Made by a program: the position numbers and the translations under genes. 64,000 nt of DNA from Pseudomonas panipatensis (GTDB taxonomy: Bacteria > Pseudomonadota > Gammaproteobacteria > Pseudomonadales > Pseudomonadaceae): assembly GCF_900099785.1 (NCBI RefSeq), contig NZ_FNDS01000005.1, positions 124,001 to 188,000 on the forward strand, written 5' to 3'. The notes under the pieces are model-generated. The model made no database searches and was not told the origin of the DNA. It was given only the letters and a program-made list of their open reading frames with translations. Position 1 is the first letter of the stretch. Each line of letters opens with the position of its first letter. Positions 11,117 to 20,189 of the stretch are shown piece by piece.

Positions 11117-11135
11117 CTGTTCCGGACCCCGACCC

Positions 11136-12209
11136 ATGCGTGAAGACCGCGACCTCACCCACACCGAACTGGCCGCCTTCGGCGCCGAGCTGGACGCCCT
11201 GCGCCTGCGCACCCTGGAAAACCTCGGCGCGGCCGACGCGCGCTATATCCGCCGGGTCCGCGCGGCCGTGCGCGGCTGCTGCTGGATTGGCCGCGGACTG
11301 CTGATGTTCGGCTGGTTCCCGCCGACCTGGCTGCTCGGCACCCTGCTCCTGGGGTTGGGCAAGATCCTCGAGAACATGGAACTGGGCCACAACGTCATGC
11401 ACGGCCAGTACGACTGGATGAACGACCCGGAATTCGCCGGTCGCCAGTACGAGTGGGACATCGCCGGTCCGGCCGACTTCTGGCGGCACACGCACAACCA
11501 TATCCACCACACCTACACCAATGTGCTGGGCAAGGACGACGACGTCGGCTATGGCCTGGTGCGCCTGTTCCCGGAGCAGAAGTGGAAGCCCTTCTATCGC
11601 TGGCAGCCGCTGTGGGTGAGCCTCCAGGCGCTGCTGTTCCAGTACGCCGTGGCCATCCAGCACCTGCGCCTGGACAAGTACTTCAAGGGCCGCCTGGGCA
11701 AGGAGGAACTGCGTCCGCTGCTGCGCCAGTTCAACGCCAAGGTCGCCCGGCAGTGGGCCAAGGACTACCTGGCGTTCCCGCTGCTGGGGCTGTTCAGCGG
11801 TGCCTTTGGCGCCGTGCTGGTGGGCAACCTGGTGGCCAACCTGCTGCGTAACCTGTGGACCTTCACGGTGATCTTCTGCGGCCACTTCACCGAGAAGGCC
11901 GCGGTATTCCCGGCCTCGGTGCTGGAAGGGGAAACCCGTGGTCACTGGTACCTGCGCCAGTTGCGTGGCTCCAGCAACCTGGAGGGCGGCGTGCTGCTGC
12001 ATATCCTCACCGGCAACCTCAGTCACCAGATCGAACACCACCTGTTCCCCGACCTGCCGGCGCGTCGCTACGCCGAATTGGCAGGCGAAGTCCGCGAGAT
12101 CGCCGCGCGCTATGGGCAGACCTATAACAGCGGGAGCCTGTCGCGGCAGTTCGCCAGCGTGTTGCGGCGTATCTGGGTCTACCGGCGGCCCAGCGCCGTG
12201 GACGCCTGA
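11136..12209 (+). CDS. desB: Acyl-CoA desaturase DesB
   Basis: A 357-residue membrane di-iron desaturase that introduces a double bond into acyl-CoA, using electrons from DesC. The histidine boxes are GHNVMHG (H85, H89), HTHNHIHH (about 118-125) and, near residue 300, HQIEHHLFPDLP. Several hydrophobic segments surround them. It is cotranscribed with desC and under the DesT operators. The start ATG 11136 (MREDRDLTHTEL) is 19 nt after the desC stop; the spacer has no strong Shine-Dalgarno, so reinitiation is possible. Confidence 0.9.
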   Translation: MREDRDLTHTELAAFGAELDALRLRTLENLGAADARYIRRVRAAVRGCCWIGRGLLMFGWFPPTWLLGTLLLGLGKILENMELGHNVMHGQYDWMNDPEFAGRQYEWDIAGPADFWRHTHNHIHHTYTNVLGKDDDVGYGLVRLFPEQKWKPFYRWQPLWVSLQALLFQYAVAIQHLRLDKYFKGRLGKEELRPLLRQFNAKVARQWAKDYLAFPLLGLFSGAFGAVLVGNLVANLLRNLWTFTVIFCGHFTEKAAVFPASVLEGETRGHWYLRQLRGSSNLEGGVLLHILTGNLSHQIEHHLFPDLPARRYAELAGEVREIAARYGQTYNSGSLSRQFASVLRRIWVYRRPSAVDA

Positions 12210-12712
12210 TAGCGCTGCCGGGACGTCCTGCGCCCGCACTGTCCGCTGGCAGAGGCTGGTGATGTGGATGGGCTGTCCCGGCGGCCGTTGCGGGTCCGGG
12301 AAAGTATGCAGTTGCCGTCGTGCAAGCGCTCATGGGTTATCTTGCAGAAGACTGATGGGGAAACTTTCTCGTATATGAAACAGTGCTGGTAATACTTAAG
12401 AATTTAATCGTCGGATGAACTAACGCTAAGGCCTTACATACAGCCGCCTTTCTATTGGGTCGAAAGAATTCAAGCGTTGCGCGGCCCGATCTTCTTTGCA
12501 GATATCGCCTGCTTTCCTGAGTTGTTCGCTGGGGTATTTCAGTGAATTTAACGACTTGCATTATTTGGCGATGGTCTATTCTCAGGTTGTTCCAGACTAT
12601 TCAGTCAATATCAGGGAACTAATCCTACATATATAGACAGCCTCGATTCGGCAAGGCGGGGACGGCTTTTGTCCGCCTTCCGGCATGAGCGGACCATACT
12701 CTTGAGGTGGCC
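12210..12712. other. AT-richer non-coding interval upstream of the porin gene
   Basis: These 503 bases are visibly poorer in GC than the neighbourhood, most clearly 12350-12640. No reading frame shows conserved features; a 74-codon minus-strand frame (12337-12561) has neither ribosome-binding site nor recognisable composition. A 7-bp stem, AAGGCGG (12653-12659) with CCGCCTT (12673-12679), sits before the porin Shine-Dalgarno. The promoter of the porin gene must be here, but I cannot assign -35/-10 boxes with confidence. The composition suggests acquired DNA or a long regulatory leader. Confidence 0.5.
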
Positions 12713-14014
12713 ATGAAGAACAATACCTTCAAGTTACTGGCATCGCTTTCTCTTTTAGCCGTCATCACACCATTGGGAGTCAGTGCAGAAAGTCTCGCCG
12801 GCGCGGATAAAGACGCAAGCGCCGATACATCGACGCCGCTGGCCAAGCGACCCTCGCTGTTCGGCGGCAAGGGCAGCCCCAAGGAAGCACTGAGCGAACA
12901 TGGTATCAACCTGGATCTTTCCTATACCCGCTTTGGCCAGGGGCTGTACAAGGGCGATACCCAGCATGACTTCCGTTCCGCCGGCAAGGTGCTGGCCAAG
13001 CTGTCGATCGATGGCGCCAAGCTCGGCTTGTGGAACGGTTTTTCGATCAGCGTCATCGGCGAATACAACGACGGTAACAACCAGAATGGCCGGGCCGGGA
13101 TGATCCTGCCGGTCAATACGGTGATGAAATTCCCGGTGGAGAGCGGGTCCGGCGGTGACATGTCGATGACCATGACGCAGCGCTTTGGCGAGAAGACGTC
13201 GCTGACCCTGGGCAAGTTCAACATGGTCGAAGCCGCCTCGCGTACGCCCCTGGTCGGTGGCGGCGGCATCGATACCTTCTGGTACCTCAATCCGGCGGCC
13301 CCCATTTCCGGCCTGGTCCCGCCCTATGTCACCGGCGCCTCGCTCGGCGTCAGCACATCGCTGGCGCAACTGTCGCTGATGGTCTTCGATCCGCGCGGCT
13401 CTCAGCGCGTATCCGGCCTCGATGGCTGGGGCGATGAGGGGCATACCGAGCGCTTGTCGGCGAATTTCCCGATCAAGCCGGCGGGGCTGGACGGCAACCA
13501 GGTGCTGACCCTGGCCTATACCGATAGGCGGGGGCTGGACCTGGGCGACCTGGCTTACCTGTTGTTGCCGCCGAGCTTCCAGGTGCCGGTGAACGACAAG
13601 AAGGGCGGCTATCTGGTCACCTACGCTTTCCAGCAATACCTCTTCGAGAACACCGGCGAGTCGGGCGCCCCGGAGGGCTGGGGGGTGTTCGGCCAGATCA
13701 GCAAGATGGACGGCAATCCCACGCCCTATGAGTGGTCGGGCTTCCTCGGCATCGGTGGCAACAGTCCGCTGCCCGGACGCAGCCTCGATCGCTGGGGCCT
13801 GGTGACGTTCAACACGCGTTTCAGCAATGACCTGTCCGACAGCTTTGCGCTGCTGGGCGCCAACCTCGGCGATGAGCGCGGTTCCGAGGCTTACTACAAC
13901 CTGGCGCTGACCCCCTGGCTGCGCCTGGCCGCGCACCTGCAGTACCTGCAACCGGCCGATCACGACAAGTCGAGAGTGATGCTGGCGGGCACCAGCCTGC
14001 AGATCAAGTTCTAG
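12713..14014 (+). CDS. OprB-family carbohydrate-selective outer-membrane porin
   Basis: A 433-residue outer-membrane beta-barrel. The signal peptide is MKNNTFKLLASLSLLAVITP plus GVSAES; alternating hydrophobic strands and turns rich in G, D and N follow, and the C-terminus is the terminal-strand signature SLQIKF. The TFWYLNPAAPISGLVPPY region and the overall length fit the OprB family, which passes sugars and other small polar solutes. ATG 12713 has GAGG 5 nt before it; GTG 12707 is an in-frame alternative. The next gene encodes an exported amidohydrolase, so the porin may feed it or export its product. OprB specificity cannot be read from sequence alone. Confidence 0.75.
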   Translation: MKNNTFKLLASLSLLAVITPLGVSAESLAGADKDASADTSTPLAKRPSLFGGKGSPKEALSEHGINLDLSYTRFGQGLYKGDTQHDFRSAGKVLAKLSIDGAKLGLWNGFSISVIGEYNDGNNQNGRAGMILPVNTVMKFPVESGSGGDMSMTMTQRFGEKTSLTLGKFNMVEAASRTPLVGGGGIDTFWYLNPAAPISGLVPPYVTGASLGVSTSLAQLSLMVFDPRGSQRVSGLDGWGDEGHTERLSANFPIKPAGLDGNQVLTLAYTDRRGLDLGDLAYLLLPPSFQVPVNDKKGGYLVTYAFQQYLFENTGESGAPEGWGVFGQISKMDGNPTPYEWSGFLGIGGNSPLPGRSLDRWGLVTFNTRFSNDLSDSFALLGANLGDERGSEAYYNLALTPWLRLAAHLQYLQPADHDKSRVMLAGTSLQIKF

Positions 14015-14072
14015 CGAGTGGGCGATCCGGGCTGTCCGGGTCTGTGGATATCTCACCTTTGGGGGCATTCCC

Positions 14073-15518
14073 ATGTTCAAGAACGCCATGTCGAGAAACA
14101 CCCTGCGTGGAAACACCCGGTCCAGCCAGCGGACCGGCAAGCTGCTGAGCGCGGCCTTGCTGCTGGCCATTGCCGTGCAGGCGCATGCCGAAGGCGAGGG
14201 CGCCCAACCGGGCGCGGCGCAAGCGGCCAGCGCCACGCCGCCGCTGCCGAGCGTGCTGTTCCGTAATGTGCGGATCTTCGACGGCAAGAGCGCGGCGCTA
14301 TCGGCGCCCAGCGAAGTGCTGGTGCGCGGCAACCACATCGAGCGCATCAGCAGCACGCCGATCAAGCTGGAAGAGGGAGCGACGCCGCAGGTCATCGATG
14401 GCGGTGGCCGGACGTTGATGCCGGGGCTGATCGATGCGCACGCCCACCTGAGTTTCATCAACACGCCGATGCTGCTGATGGCCTCGGCCGACCCCGGCTA
14501 CCTGCAGATTCGCGCGGCGGTCAACGCCAGGGGCATGTTGATGGATGGCTACACCGCCGTGCGCGATGTCAGCGGCCCCGTCTTCGGCATGAAGCGCGCG
14601 ATCGACGAAGGGCTGCTGCCGGGGCCGCGTATCTGGCCCTCTGGCACCATGATTTCGCAAACCTCCGGGCACAACGATTTCCGTACCCTGGGCGATTTGC
14701 CCAGCACGGCCGGCAGCGGTGTCGGCGCGCCGGTGCGCCATGGCTACAGCGTCGTCGCCGATGGCGCCGATGCGGTGCTGACCGCCGCCCGCGAGCAGCT
14801 CATGCAGGGCGCCAGCCAGATCAAGCTGGCCGGTGGCGGTGGCGTGTCCTCCAACTTCGATCCGATCGACGTCACCGAATACACCAAGCCGGAGTTCGAG
14901 GCCGCGGTCGCCGCCGCCGACAACTGGGGCACCTATGTGGCCGTGCATGCCTACACGCCGAAGGCGATCCGCACTGCGGTAGAGGCCGGCGTGAAGAGCA
15001 TCGAGCATGGTCAACTGATCGATGAGCCGACCATGAAGCTGCTCGCCGAGCGCGGCGTCTGGCTGAGCCTGCAGCCGTTCCTCGATGACGAGGACGCGAT
15101 TCCCACCGCGCCGGGATCGGACAACGAGAGGAAATACCGGCAGGTCGCCGATGGCACCGACAATGCCTACAAGCTGGCGAAGAAGTACCACGTCAAGGTC
15201 GCCTTCGGTACCGACATCCAGTTCAACCCCAAGGGCCTGGAGCGGCAGAACTACTACCTGCCGAAACTGGTGCGCTGGTTCAGCCCTGCCGAGGCGCTGA
15301 AGATGGCCACTGCCGATAACGCCGAACTGCTGAGTCTGTCCGGCCCGCGCAATCCCTATCCGGGCAAGCTGGGCGTGGTGGAGAACGGTGCCCTGGCCGA
15401 CCTGCTGCTGGTCGATGGCGATCCCCTCAGCGACATCAAGCTGCTGGAGAATCCGGCGAAGAACCTGCTGGTGATCATGAAGGACGGCACGCTCTACAAG
15501 AACCTGCTGGCGCAGTGA
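14073..15518 (+). CDS. Exported metal-dependent amidohydrolase (imidazolonepropionase / prolidase-like)
   Basis: A 481-residue protein of the amidohydrolase superfamily with a probable signal sequence around residues 22-39 (KLLSAALLLAIAVQAHAE), hence periplasmic. Metal and catalytic residues are visible: DAHAH (H123, H125), the probable carbamylated lysine in QIKLAGGGG (K251), H292 in VHAYT, H312 in EHG and D381 in FGTD. The composite-domain strands come before the barrel (RNVRIFDGK) and after it (GALADLLLVDGDPL). Relatives hydrolyse Xaa-Pro or Xaa-Arg/Lys dipeptides and acylated amino acids. It lies 58 nt after the porin gene on the same strand, suggesting a two-gene uptake and processing unit. 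A genuine substrate cannot be named. Confidence 0.8.
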   Translation: MFKNAMSRNTLRGNTRSSQRTGKLLSAALLLAIAVQAHAEGEGAQPGAAQAASATPPLPSVLFRNVRIFDGKSAALSAPSEVLVRGNHIERISSTPIKLEEGATPQVIDGGGRTLMPGLIDAHAHLSFINTPMLLMASADPGYLQIRAAVNARGMLMDGYTAVRDVSGPVFGMKRAIDEGLLPGPRIWPSGTMISQTSGHNDFRTLGDLPSTAGSGVGAPVRHGYSVVADGADAVLTAAREQLMQGASQIKLAGGGGVSSNFDPIDVTEYTKPEFEAAVAAADNWGTYVAVHAYTPKAIRTAVEAGVKSIEHGQLIDEPTMKLLAERGVWLSLQPFLDDEDAIPTAPGSDNERKYRQVADGTDNAYKLAKKYHVKVAFGTDIQFNPKGLERQNYYLPKLVRWFSPAEALKMATADNAELLSLSGPRNPYPGKLGVVENGALADLLLVDGDPLSDIKLLENPAKNLLVIMKDGTLYKNLLAQ

Positions 15519-15695
15519 AGCGGCCGCCTCCGCGTGTCGGGCAGCGGCCCGTCGCGCGGAGCGACCCGCTGGTCATGGCGGGCGGGAAGGCGGGGATGGA
15601 TAATGCGCGGTGCGTGTGCCTGTGCTATTCCAGGCCGCCGTTCTCCCCACATCCATCGCTTGCCAGGGCCCTTGCCGGCCTGGCCAGGAAGCCGC

Positions 15696-16997
15696 ATGTT
15701 CAGCCCCCTCGTCACCTTCCCCGCGCTCTATTTCGCTACCTTGCTGATGCTCGCCGGGTCCGGCCTCTTCAGTACCTACATGGGCCTGCGGCTGACCCAG
15801 GAAGGCGCCGGCGATCTCTGGGTCGGCGGCCTGATGGCGGCTTACTACTTCGGCCTGGTCTGCGGCGGCAAGTTCGGCCACAGGCTGATCGCCAGCTTCG
15901 GCCATATCCGCTCCTACGTGGCTTGCGCGGGGATCGCCACGGTCGTCGTGCTGCTGCATGCGCTGATCGACAGCCTGGCGATCTGGATGGCCCTGCGCTT
16001 CGTCCTCGGGGCGGTGATGATGAATCAGTACATGGTCATCGAGAGCTGGCTCAATGAGCAGGCCGAGAGCCACCAGCGCGGCAAGGTGTTCGCCGGCTAC
16101 ATGGTCGCGGTGGACCTCGGCCTGGTGCTGGGCCAGGGCCTGTTGGCGCTGAGTCCGGCGTTGGACTACAAGCCGTTGCTGCTGGTGGCGATCTGTTTCG
16201 CCTCCTGCCTGATCCCGCTGGCGATGACTCGCCGGGTGCACCCGGCCAAGCTGGTGGCGGCGCCGCTGGAAATCGGTTTCTTCTGGAAGCGCGTCCCGCA
16301 GTCGCTGGGCACCATCTTCGTCGCCGGCCTGATGGTCGGCGCCTTCTATGGCCTGGCCCCGGTGTATGCCAGCCGCAATGGCCTGGATACCGCGCAGTCG
16401 AGCCTGTTCGTCGGCATCTGCATCGTCGCTGGCTTCTGCGCGCAGTGGCCGCTGGGCTGGCTCTCCGACCGGGTCAACCGCAGTTGGCTGATTCGTGGCA
16501 ATGCCCTGCTGCTGTGCATCGCCGCAGCACCGATGTGGGGGCTGATCCAGTTGCCCTACTGGGCGCTGCTGGGCAACGGTTTCGTCACCGGCATGCTGCT
16601 GTTCACCCTTTACCCGCTGGCGGTGGCCCTGGCCAACGACCACGTCGAGCAGCCGCGCCGCGTGGCGCTGTCGGCCATGCTGTTGACTACCTATGGGGTC
16701 GGTGCCTGCATCGGGCCGCTGTTCGCCGGCGCGCTGATGCGCCATTACGGTCCGGGGATGTTCTACATGCTGGTGTCGGCCTACGCGGTGATGCTGATCT
16801 TCTGGGTCCAGCCCAAGCGCGTCACCGGGATGCATCGGGTCGACGAAGCGCCGCTGCACCATGTGGCGATGCCGGAAACCGTCAGCCCCATGTCCGCGAC
16901 CCTCGATCCGCGCGTCGAGGAAGTACCGGAAGACCTGGTGGTGGACGCGCCGCCGAGCATCGGTCGTTCCGATGGCTCGCCCGACCAGGCGAACTGA
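15696..16997 (+). CDS. Major facilitator superfamily transporter, YcaD-like
   Basis: A 12-helix inner-membrane MFS protein of 433 residues. It has the loop 2-3 motif GGKFGHRLIASFGH and a second-half counterpart GWLSDRVNRSWLIRG, both variants of the MFS motif A. The last 60 residues are hydrophilic and probably cytoplasmic. ATG 15696 has AGGAA 5 nt upstream; the frame is open back to 15534 with unconserved residues. It follows the amidohydrolase gene after 177 nt, so cotranscription is possible but unproven. The substrate is unknown. Confidence 0.8.
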   Translation: MFSPLVTFPALYFATLLMLAGSGLFSTYMGLRLTQEGAGDLWVGGLMAAYYFGLVCGGKFGHRLIASFGHIRSYVACAGIATVVVLLHALIDSLAIWMALRFVLGAVMMNQYMVIESWLNEQAESHQRGKVFAGYMVAVDLGLVLGQGLLALSPALDYKPLLLVAICFASCLIPLAMTRRVHPAKLVAAPLEIGFFWKRVPQSLGTIFVAGLMVGAFYGLAPVYASRNGLDTAQSSLFVGICIVAGFCAQWPLGWLSDRVNRSWLIRGNALLLCIAAAPMWGLIQLPYWALLGNGFVTGMLLFTLYPLAVALANDHVEQPRRVALSAMLLTTYGVGACIGPLFAGALMRHYGPGMFYMLVSAYAVMLIFWVQPKRVTGMHRVDEAPLHHVAMPETVSPMSATLDPRVEEVPEDLVVDAPPSIGRSDGSPDQAN

Positions 16998-17041
16998 GCC
17001 GGCGCGGGGGCTGGTACGCGGTGGACTGACGCGCCAATGAG

Positions 17042-17066
17042 AAAGCCCGGCATTGGCCGGGCTTTT
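17042..17066. terminator. Bidirectional intrinsic terminator
   Basis: A perfect 10-bp stem, AAAGCCCGGC (17042-17051) with GCCGGGCTTT (17056-17065), a 4-nt ATTG loop, and T-rich sequence on both sides of the dyad. It lies between the convergent MFS gene (stop 16997) and the repeat-protein gene (stop 17095) and can serve both. Confidence 0.9.
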
Positions 17067-17094
17067 CTTGCGCCTTGCGGCGTAGCGCTGACGC

Positions 17095-17547
17095 TTAGGC
17101 TTGTTTCAGGTGGGCGTTGAACACGTAGTCACCACCCGATTCGGCAACCCGCATTTCACTGTGCAGACGGTCGACGGTCTGGCTGCTGCCGTTCTCGGCG
17201 ACCTGGGCCGGCGCGCTCATCTGCTTGTGCAGGCGGTCGATGGTCTGGTCACTGCCGTTCTCGGCGACCTGTGCCGGCGCGCTCATCTGCTGGTGCAGGC
17301 GGTCGATGGTCTGGTCACTACCGCTTTCGGCAATACGGACCTGCTCACTCATCTGTTTGTGCAGACGGTCGATGGTTTCGCCGCTGCCATTCTCGGCGAC
17401 GCGGGTTTGTTCATTCATCTGCTTGTGCAGGCGTTCGATGCTGTTCTGCGAACCATCCTGGGCGACTTGTACCGGGGCTTGGCCGGCGAAGGCCAGGTTG
17501 GCGGCGATCAGGGAGAGGGCGAAGCTGAAGGCGATGCTGCGTTTCAT
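17095..17547 (-). CDS. Exported protein made of 22-residue tandem repeats
   Basis: A 150-residue protein with a clear signal peptide (MKRSIAFSFALSLIAANLAF, cleavage after about residue 21). The mature part is almost entirely tandem units beginning at residues 27, 49, 71, 93 and 115, with a diverged last unit at 133. The consensus is VAENGSDQTIDRLHKQMS followed by three or four variable residues. The DNA repeats with a 66-bp period, and the third and fourth units are nearly identical, so expansion looks recent. The V-A-E-x-G-x-D/E-x-x-x-x-R-L pattern resembles the N-terminal motif of small Pseudomonas PtrA-like exported proteins; that link is from memory and tentative. A good AGGAG lies 7 nt before the ATG. 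No cysteines, so probably soluble and helical in the periplasm. Function unknown. Confidence 0.8.
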   Translation of the reverse strand: MKRSIAFSFALSLIAANLAFAGQAPVQVAQDGSQNSIERLHKQMNEQTRVAENGSGETIDRLHKQMSEQVRIAESGSDQTIDRLHQQMSAPAQVAENGSDQTIDRLHKQMSAPAQVAENGSSQTVDRLHSEMRVAESGGDYVFNAHLKQA

Positions 17548-17910
17548 GATGTAGCTCCTGGAAGAGTGGGACTGTTCTGCTGGACACGGAGCTATTTTCT
17601 GTTCTGGTTTATCGATTTGAAAACGAAGCCTCTGAATAGTCGATATCGATGCCGATGATGTTGAATTATTACTTTTAAAAACAAATAGTTGATTTGAAAA
17701 AATGACTTATATCAATGGCCTCGATGGGCTTCATCGACCTCATCGTTGATATCGAGTTAATAGATTGTTTACAAAAAAGTAGGTAATGCTCGCCCGTGGC
17801 ACCGCCTGCCAAAGGCAAATAAATGACAATAAAAACAATGGCTTAAACGATGGCGAGGGGTTGCCGGCGTACCGAGGCAGCCGGCGGCGCGGCGGCGCGG
17901 CGGCGGGCGA
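17548..17910. other. AT-rich promoter-containing gap
   Basis: This 363-bp gap includes an AT-rich block (about 17580-17850) with runs such as TTTTAAAAACAAATAG and TTTACAAAAAAGTAGG, unlike the surrounding high-GC DNA. No gene is seen. It must hold the promoter of the repeat-protein gene on the minus strand; the minus-strand sequence TTCAAA-N17-AAAATA (about 17600-17628) is a weak candidate. Several ATCGAT-like motifs repeat (17641-17760). The composition suggests foreign origin or a strongly bent promoter region. Confidence 0.45.
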
Positions 17911-18363
17911 TCAGTAGATGGGGATGTACAGGTCGACCTCGGAGGCGGGGTCGTCCGGGCCAAGGAAGCGCGCATCGTAGCGCTCGAAGTCGATGCCGTT
18001 CTTCGGCTCCAGGCCGCGTTGTGCGAGCAGGCCGGCGTAGATCGCCTGGAAGCTGTCAGCGATCTGCTCGACCGTGCCACGGTGGCGGAAGACCGCATAT
18101 TTCTGCGCCGGCACGCGGATTTCCAGCATGCCGGGGGGAATCTCGGCGCTGCTGACCTCGGCGCCGGCGACATAGCGGAATGCGCCCTGCTCGGTGCGCG
18201 CGCAGATGCCGTAGAGCACCTCGGCATCCACGCGCCGCGCGATCTCCGCGGCGCGCGGCAGGAAGCGTTGCCAGAGCTGGCGCACGCTGTCGTTGGCGGC
18301 GCCGCCGATGTATTCCATGCCGACCACGCTGAAGGCGGGCAGCTCGATGATCCGGTGTTTCAT
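17911..18363 (-). CDS. GyrI-like / AraC effector-binding domain protein
   Basis: A stand-alone effector-binding domain of 150 residues (SOUL/GyrI-like fold) with no DNA-binding part. It begins MKHRIIELPAFSVVGMEYIG, contains VLYGICARTEQGAFRYVAGAE and ends EVDLYIPIY, the usual terminal strand of this family. Such proteins bind small hydrophobic or cationic ligands; some act as gyrase inhibitors or drug-binding modules. ATG 18363 was chosen because AGGAG lies 8 nt before it; the open frame extends upstream to 18429 without conservation. The neighbouring lipoprotein gene is on the same strand 87 nt upstream. Confidence 0.8.
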   Translation of the reverse strand: MKHRIIELPAFSVVGMEYIGGAANDSVRQLWQRFLPRAAEIARRVDAEVLYGICARTEQGAFRYVAGAEVSSAEIPPGMLEIRVPAQKYAVFRHRGTVEQIADSFQAIYAGLLAQRGLEPKNGIDFERYDARFLGPDDPASEVDLYIPIY

Positions 18364-18450
18364 GGCGTCAGGCTCCTGGCTGGATGCACGCATGATAGAC
18401 GCCAGGCGCGCCGCTGACGGCGCGCGCATTGTCGCTGGCGCCGGAGCGCG

Positions 18451-18654
18451 CTACTGCGCGTCCTTCTCACCGTCTTCCAGGCGCTGCTGATTGCGTGCGT
18501 TGGCCTGGTCGATCTGCTCCTTGAGCTGGGCCATCTGCTGCTGCGCCTGTGCCGCTTGCTTGGCTTGTAGTTCGGCGGTCGCCGCGGTTTCACCGAGGCC
18601 GCAGCCGGCGAGCGGGACGATGAGGCAGATCGGCAGGATGCTACGGATGCGCAT
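18451..18654 (-). CDS. Small lipoprotein
   Basis: A 67-residue precursor with a lipoprotein signal: MRIRSILPICLIVPLAGCG, where the cysteine at residue 18 would be lipidated. The mature part is Ala/Gln-rich (AELQAKQAAQAQQQMAQL) and then highly charged, predicted to form one long helix or short coiled coil. GGAG lies 7 nt before ATG 18654. No function can be assigned; the size and layout are those of small envelope lipoproteins. Confidence 0.7.
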   Translation of the reverse strand: MRIRSILPICLIVPLAGCGLGETAATAELQAKQAAQAQQQMAQLKEQIDQANARNQQRLEDGEKDAQ

Positions 18655-18805
18655 GTGCGGCTCCAGTGGACAGGGATAGGTCAGCACACCCTAGCCGAAT
18701 GTGTGGCATGCCGCTGGTTGCAGGCCACAGAACCGTTACCCGCTGCTGCAGGAGGGCGTCCGTCGGGACACGGGCTAGAGCGCTGTTCCGCCGGCGGCGT
18801 TGCGA

Positions 18806-20083
18806 TCAGCCGTAGCGCTTCATCGCCTCGATGGCCAGGCCGCTGCCGATGCTGCCGAAGCGGTTGCCGTCGACATGGCGGGCGTTGGGCAGCATGGCCG
18901 CCACGCTCTGACGCAGTGCCGGCACACCGCTGGAACCCCCGGTGAAGAACACGGTGTCGACCCGCTCCGCGGCGATGTCGGCGCTGTTCAGCAGTTGCGT
19001 GACGCTGTTGCGCACGCGCACCAGCAGCGGCTCGATGGCGTCCTCGAAGAGGCCGCGGGTCAGCTCGGCGCGCAGATCCGGCTCGACCCGCGAGAGGTCG
19101 ATGTCGCGGCGCTCGGTCTCGCTCAGCTCGATCTTGCTGGCCTCCACCTGCATCGCCAGCCAGTGTCCGGCGCGCTGCTCGATGAGGCGGAACAGGCGGT
19201 CGATGCCGGTGGCGTCGACGATGTCGTAGCGCATGTTCTTCAGCGCCAACTGCGACTTCTGCGCGTAGACCGCGTTGATCGTGTGCCAGGTGGCCAGGTT
19301 GAGGTGGTAGCTGGTCGGCATCAGCGCGTCGCTCTTCATCCGGCTGCCATAGCCGAACAGCGGCATCACGCCCTGCAGGCTGAGCTGCTTGTCGAAGTCG
19401 GTGCCGCCGATGTGCACGCCGCCAGTGGCGAGGATGTCGGCGTGGCGGTCGGCCACCTCGCGGCGCTCCGGGGCCAGGCGTACCAGGGAGAAGTCCGAGG
19501 TGCCGCCGCCGATATCGACGATCAGCACCAACTCCTCGCGCTGTACCTCGCGCTCGTAGTCGAAGGCCGCGGCGATCGGTTCGTACTGGAAGGAGACGTC
19601 CTTGAAACCGAGTTTCTGCGCCACCGCCACCAGGGTGTTCTGCGCTTCCTGGTCGGCTTTCTCGTCGTCATCGACGAAGTACACCGGGCGGCCCAGGACC
19701 ACCGACTCGAAGTCGCGCCCGGCGGTGGCCTCGGCGCGCTTCTTCAGCTCGCCGATGAACAGCCCGAGCAGGTCCTTGAACGGCAGCGCGCTGCCCAGCA
19801 CGGTGGTTTCGCTCTTCAGCAGGCTCGATCCGAGCAGGCTCTTCAGCGAGCGCATCAGGCGCCCTTCGTAGCCTTCCAGGTATTCGTGCAGGGCCAGGCG
19901 ACCATAGACCGGGCGGCGCTCCTCGACGTTGAAGAAGATCACCGAGGGCAGGGTGATCTTGCCGTCTTCCAGTTCGATCAGCGGTTCCGCCCCGGGACGC
20001 CACCAGCCGACGGTGGAGTTGGAGGTGCCGAAGTCGATGCCCAGGGCGCGGGCCGGGGAGGAATGCAGCATGGCGGAGAACAT
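18806..20083 (-). CDS. Hsp70-family protein, YegD-like
   Basis: A 425-residue protein containing an actin/Hsp70 ATPase domain but lacking most of the usual substrate-binding domain (DnaK is about 640 residues). Phosphate-1 motif GIDFGTSNSTVGW, phosphate-2 motif VDIGGGTSDFSLV and adenosine motif FFTGGSSGVPALR are all present. It matches E. coli YegD and, by synteny, PAO1 PA4873. The cellular role of this family is not established. ATG 20083 was taken; ATG 20071 (MLHSSPARALGIDFG) is an equally possible start and neither has a strong ribosome-binding site. It is divergent from the oxaloacetate decarboxylase gene, with the TGTAG palindromes between them. Confidence 0.85.
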   Translation of the reverse strand: MFSAMLHSSPARALGIDFGTSNSTVGWWRPGAEPLIELEDGKITLPSVIFFNVEERRPVYGRLALHEYLEGYEGRLMRSLKSLLGSSLLKSETTVLGSALPFKDLLGLFIGELKKRAEATAGRDFESVVLGRPVYFVDDDEKADQEAQNTLVAVAQKLGFKDVSFQYEPIAAAFDYEREVQREELVLIVDIGGGTSDFSLVRLAPERREVADRHADILATGGVHIGGTDFDKQLSLQGVMPLFGYGSRMKSDALMPTSYHLNLATWHTINAVYAQKSQLALKNMRYDIVDATGIDRLFRLIEQRAGHWLAMQVEASKIELSETERRDIDLSRVEPDLRAELTRGLFEDAIEPLLVRVRNSVTQLLNSADIAAERVDTVFFTGGSSGVPALRQSVAAMLPNARHVDGNRFGSIGSGLAIEAMKRYG

Positions 20084-20189
20084 CCGGTGAAAAAACGGCC
20101 GCGCAGTTTACGCGAGAGCGAAACGGGGTGCTCGACTATCGCCTTATGCGCCGCTGGACGGTGAGCGCGATAGAGTGCTTGGGGAGGGC

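Noticed and set aside
12337..12561. 74-codon minus-strand frame in the AT-rich gap
   Set aside because: No ribosome-binding site, no recognisable composition, and it covers the porin upstream region.
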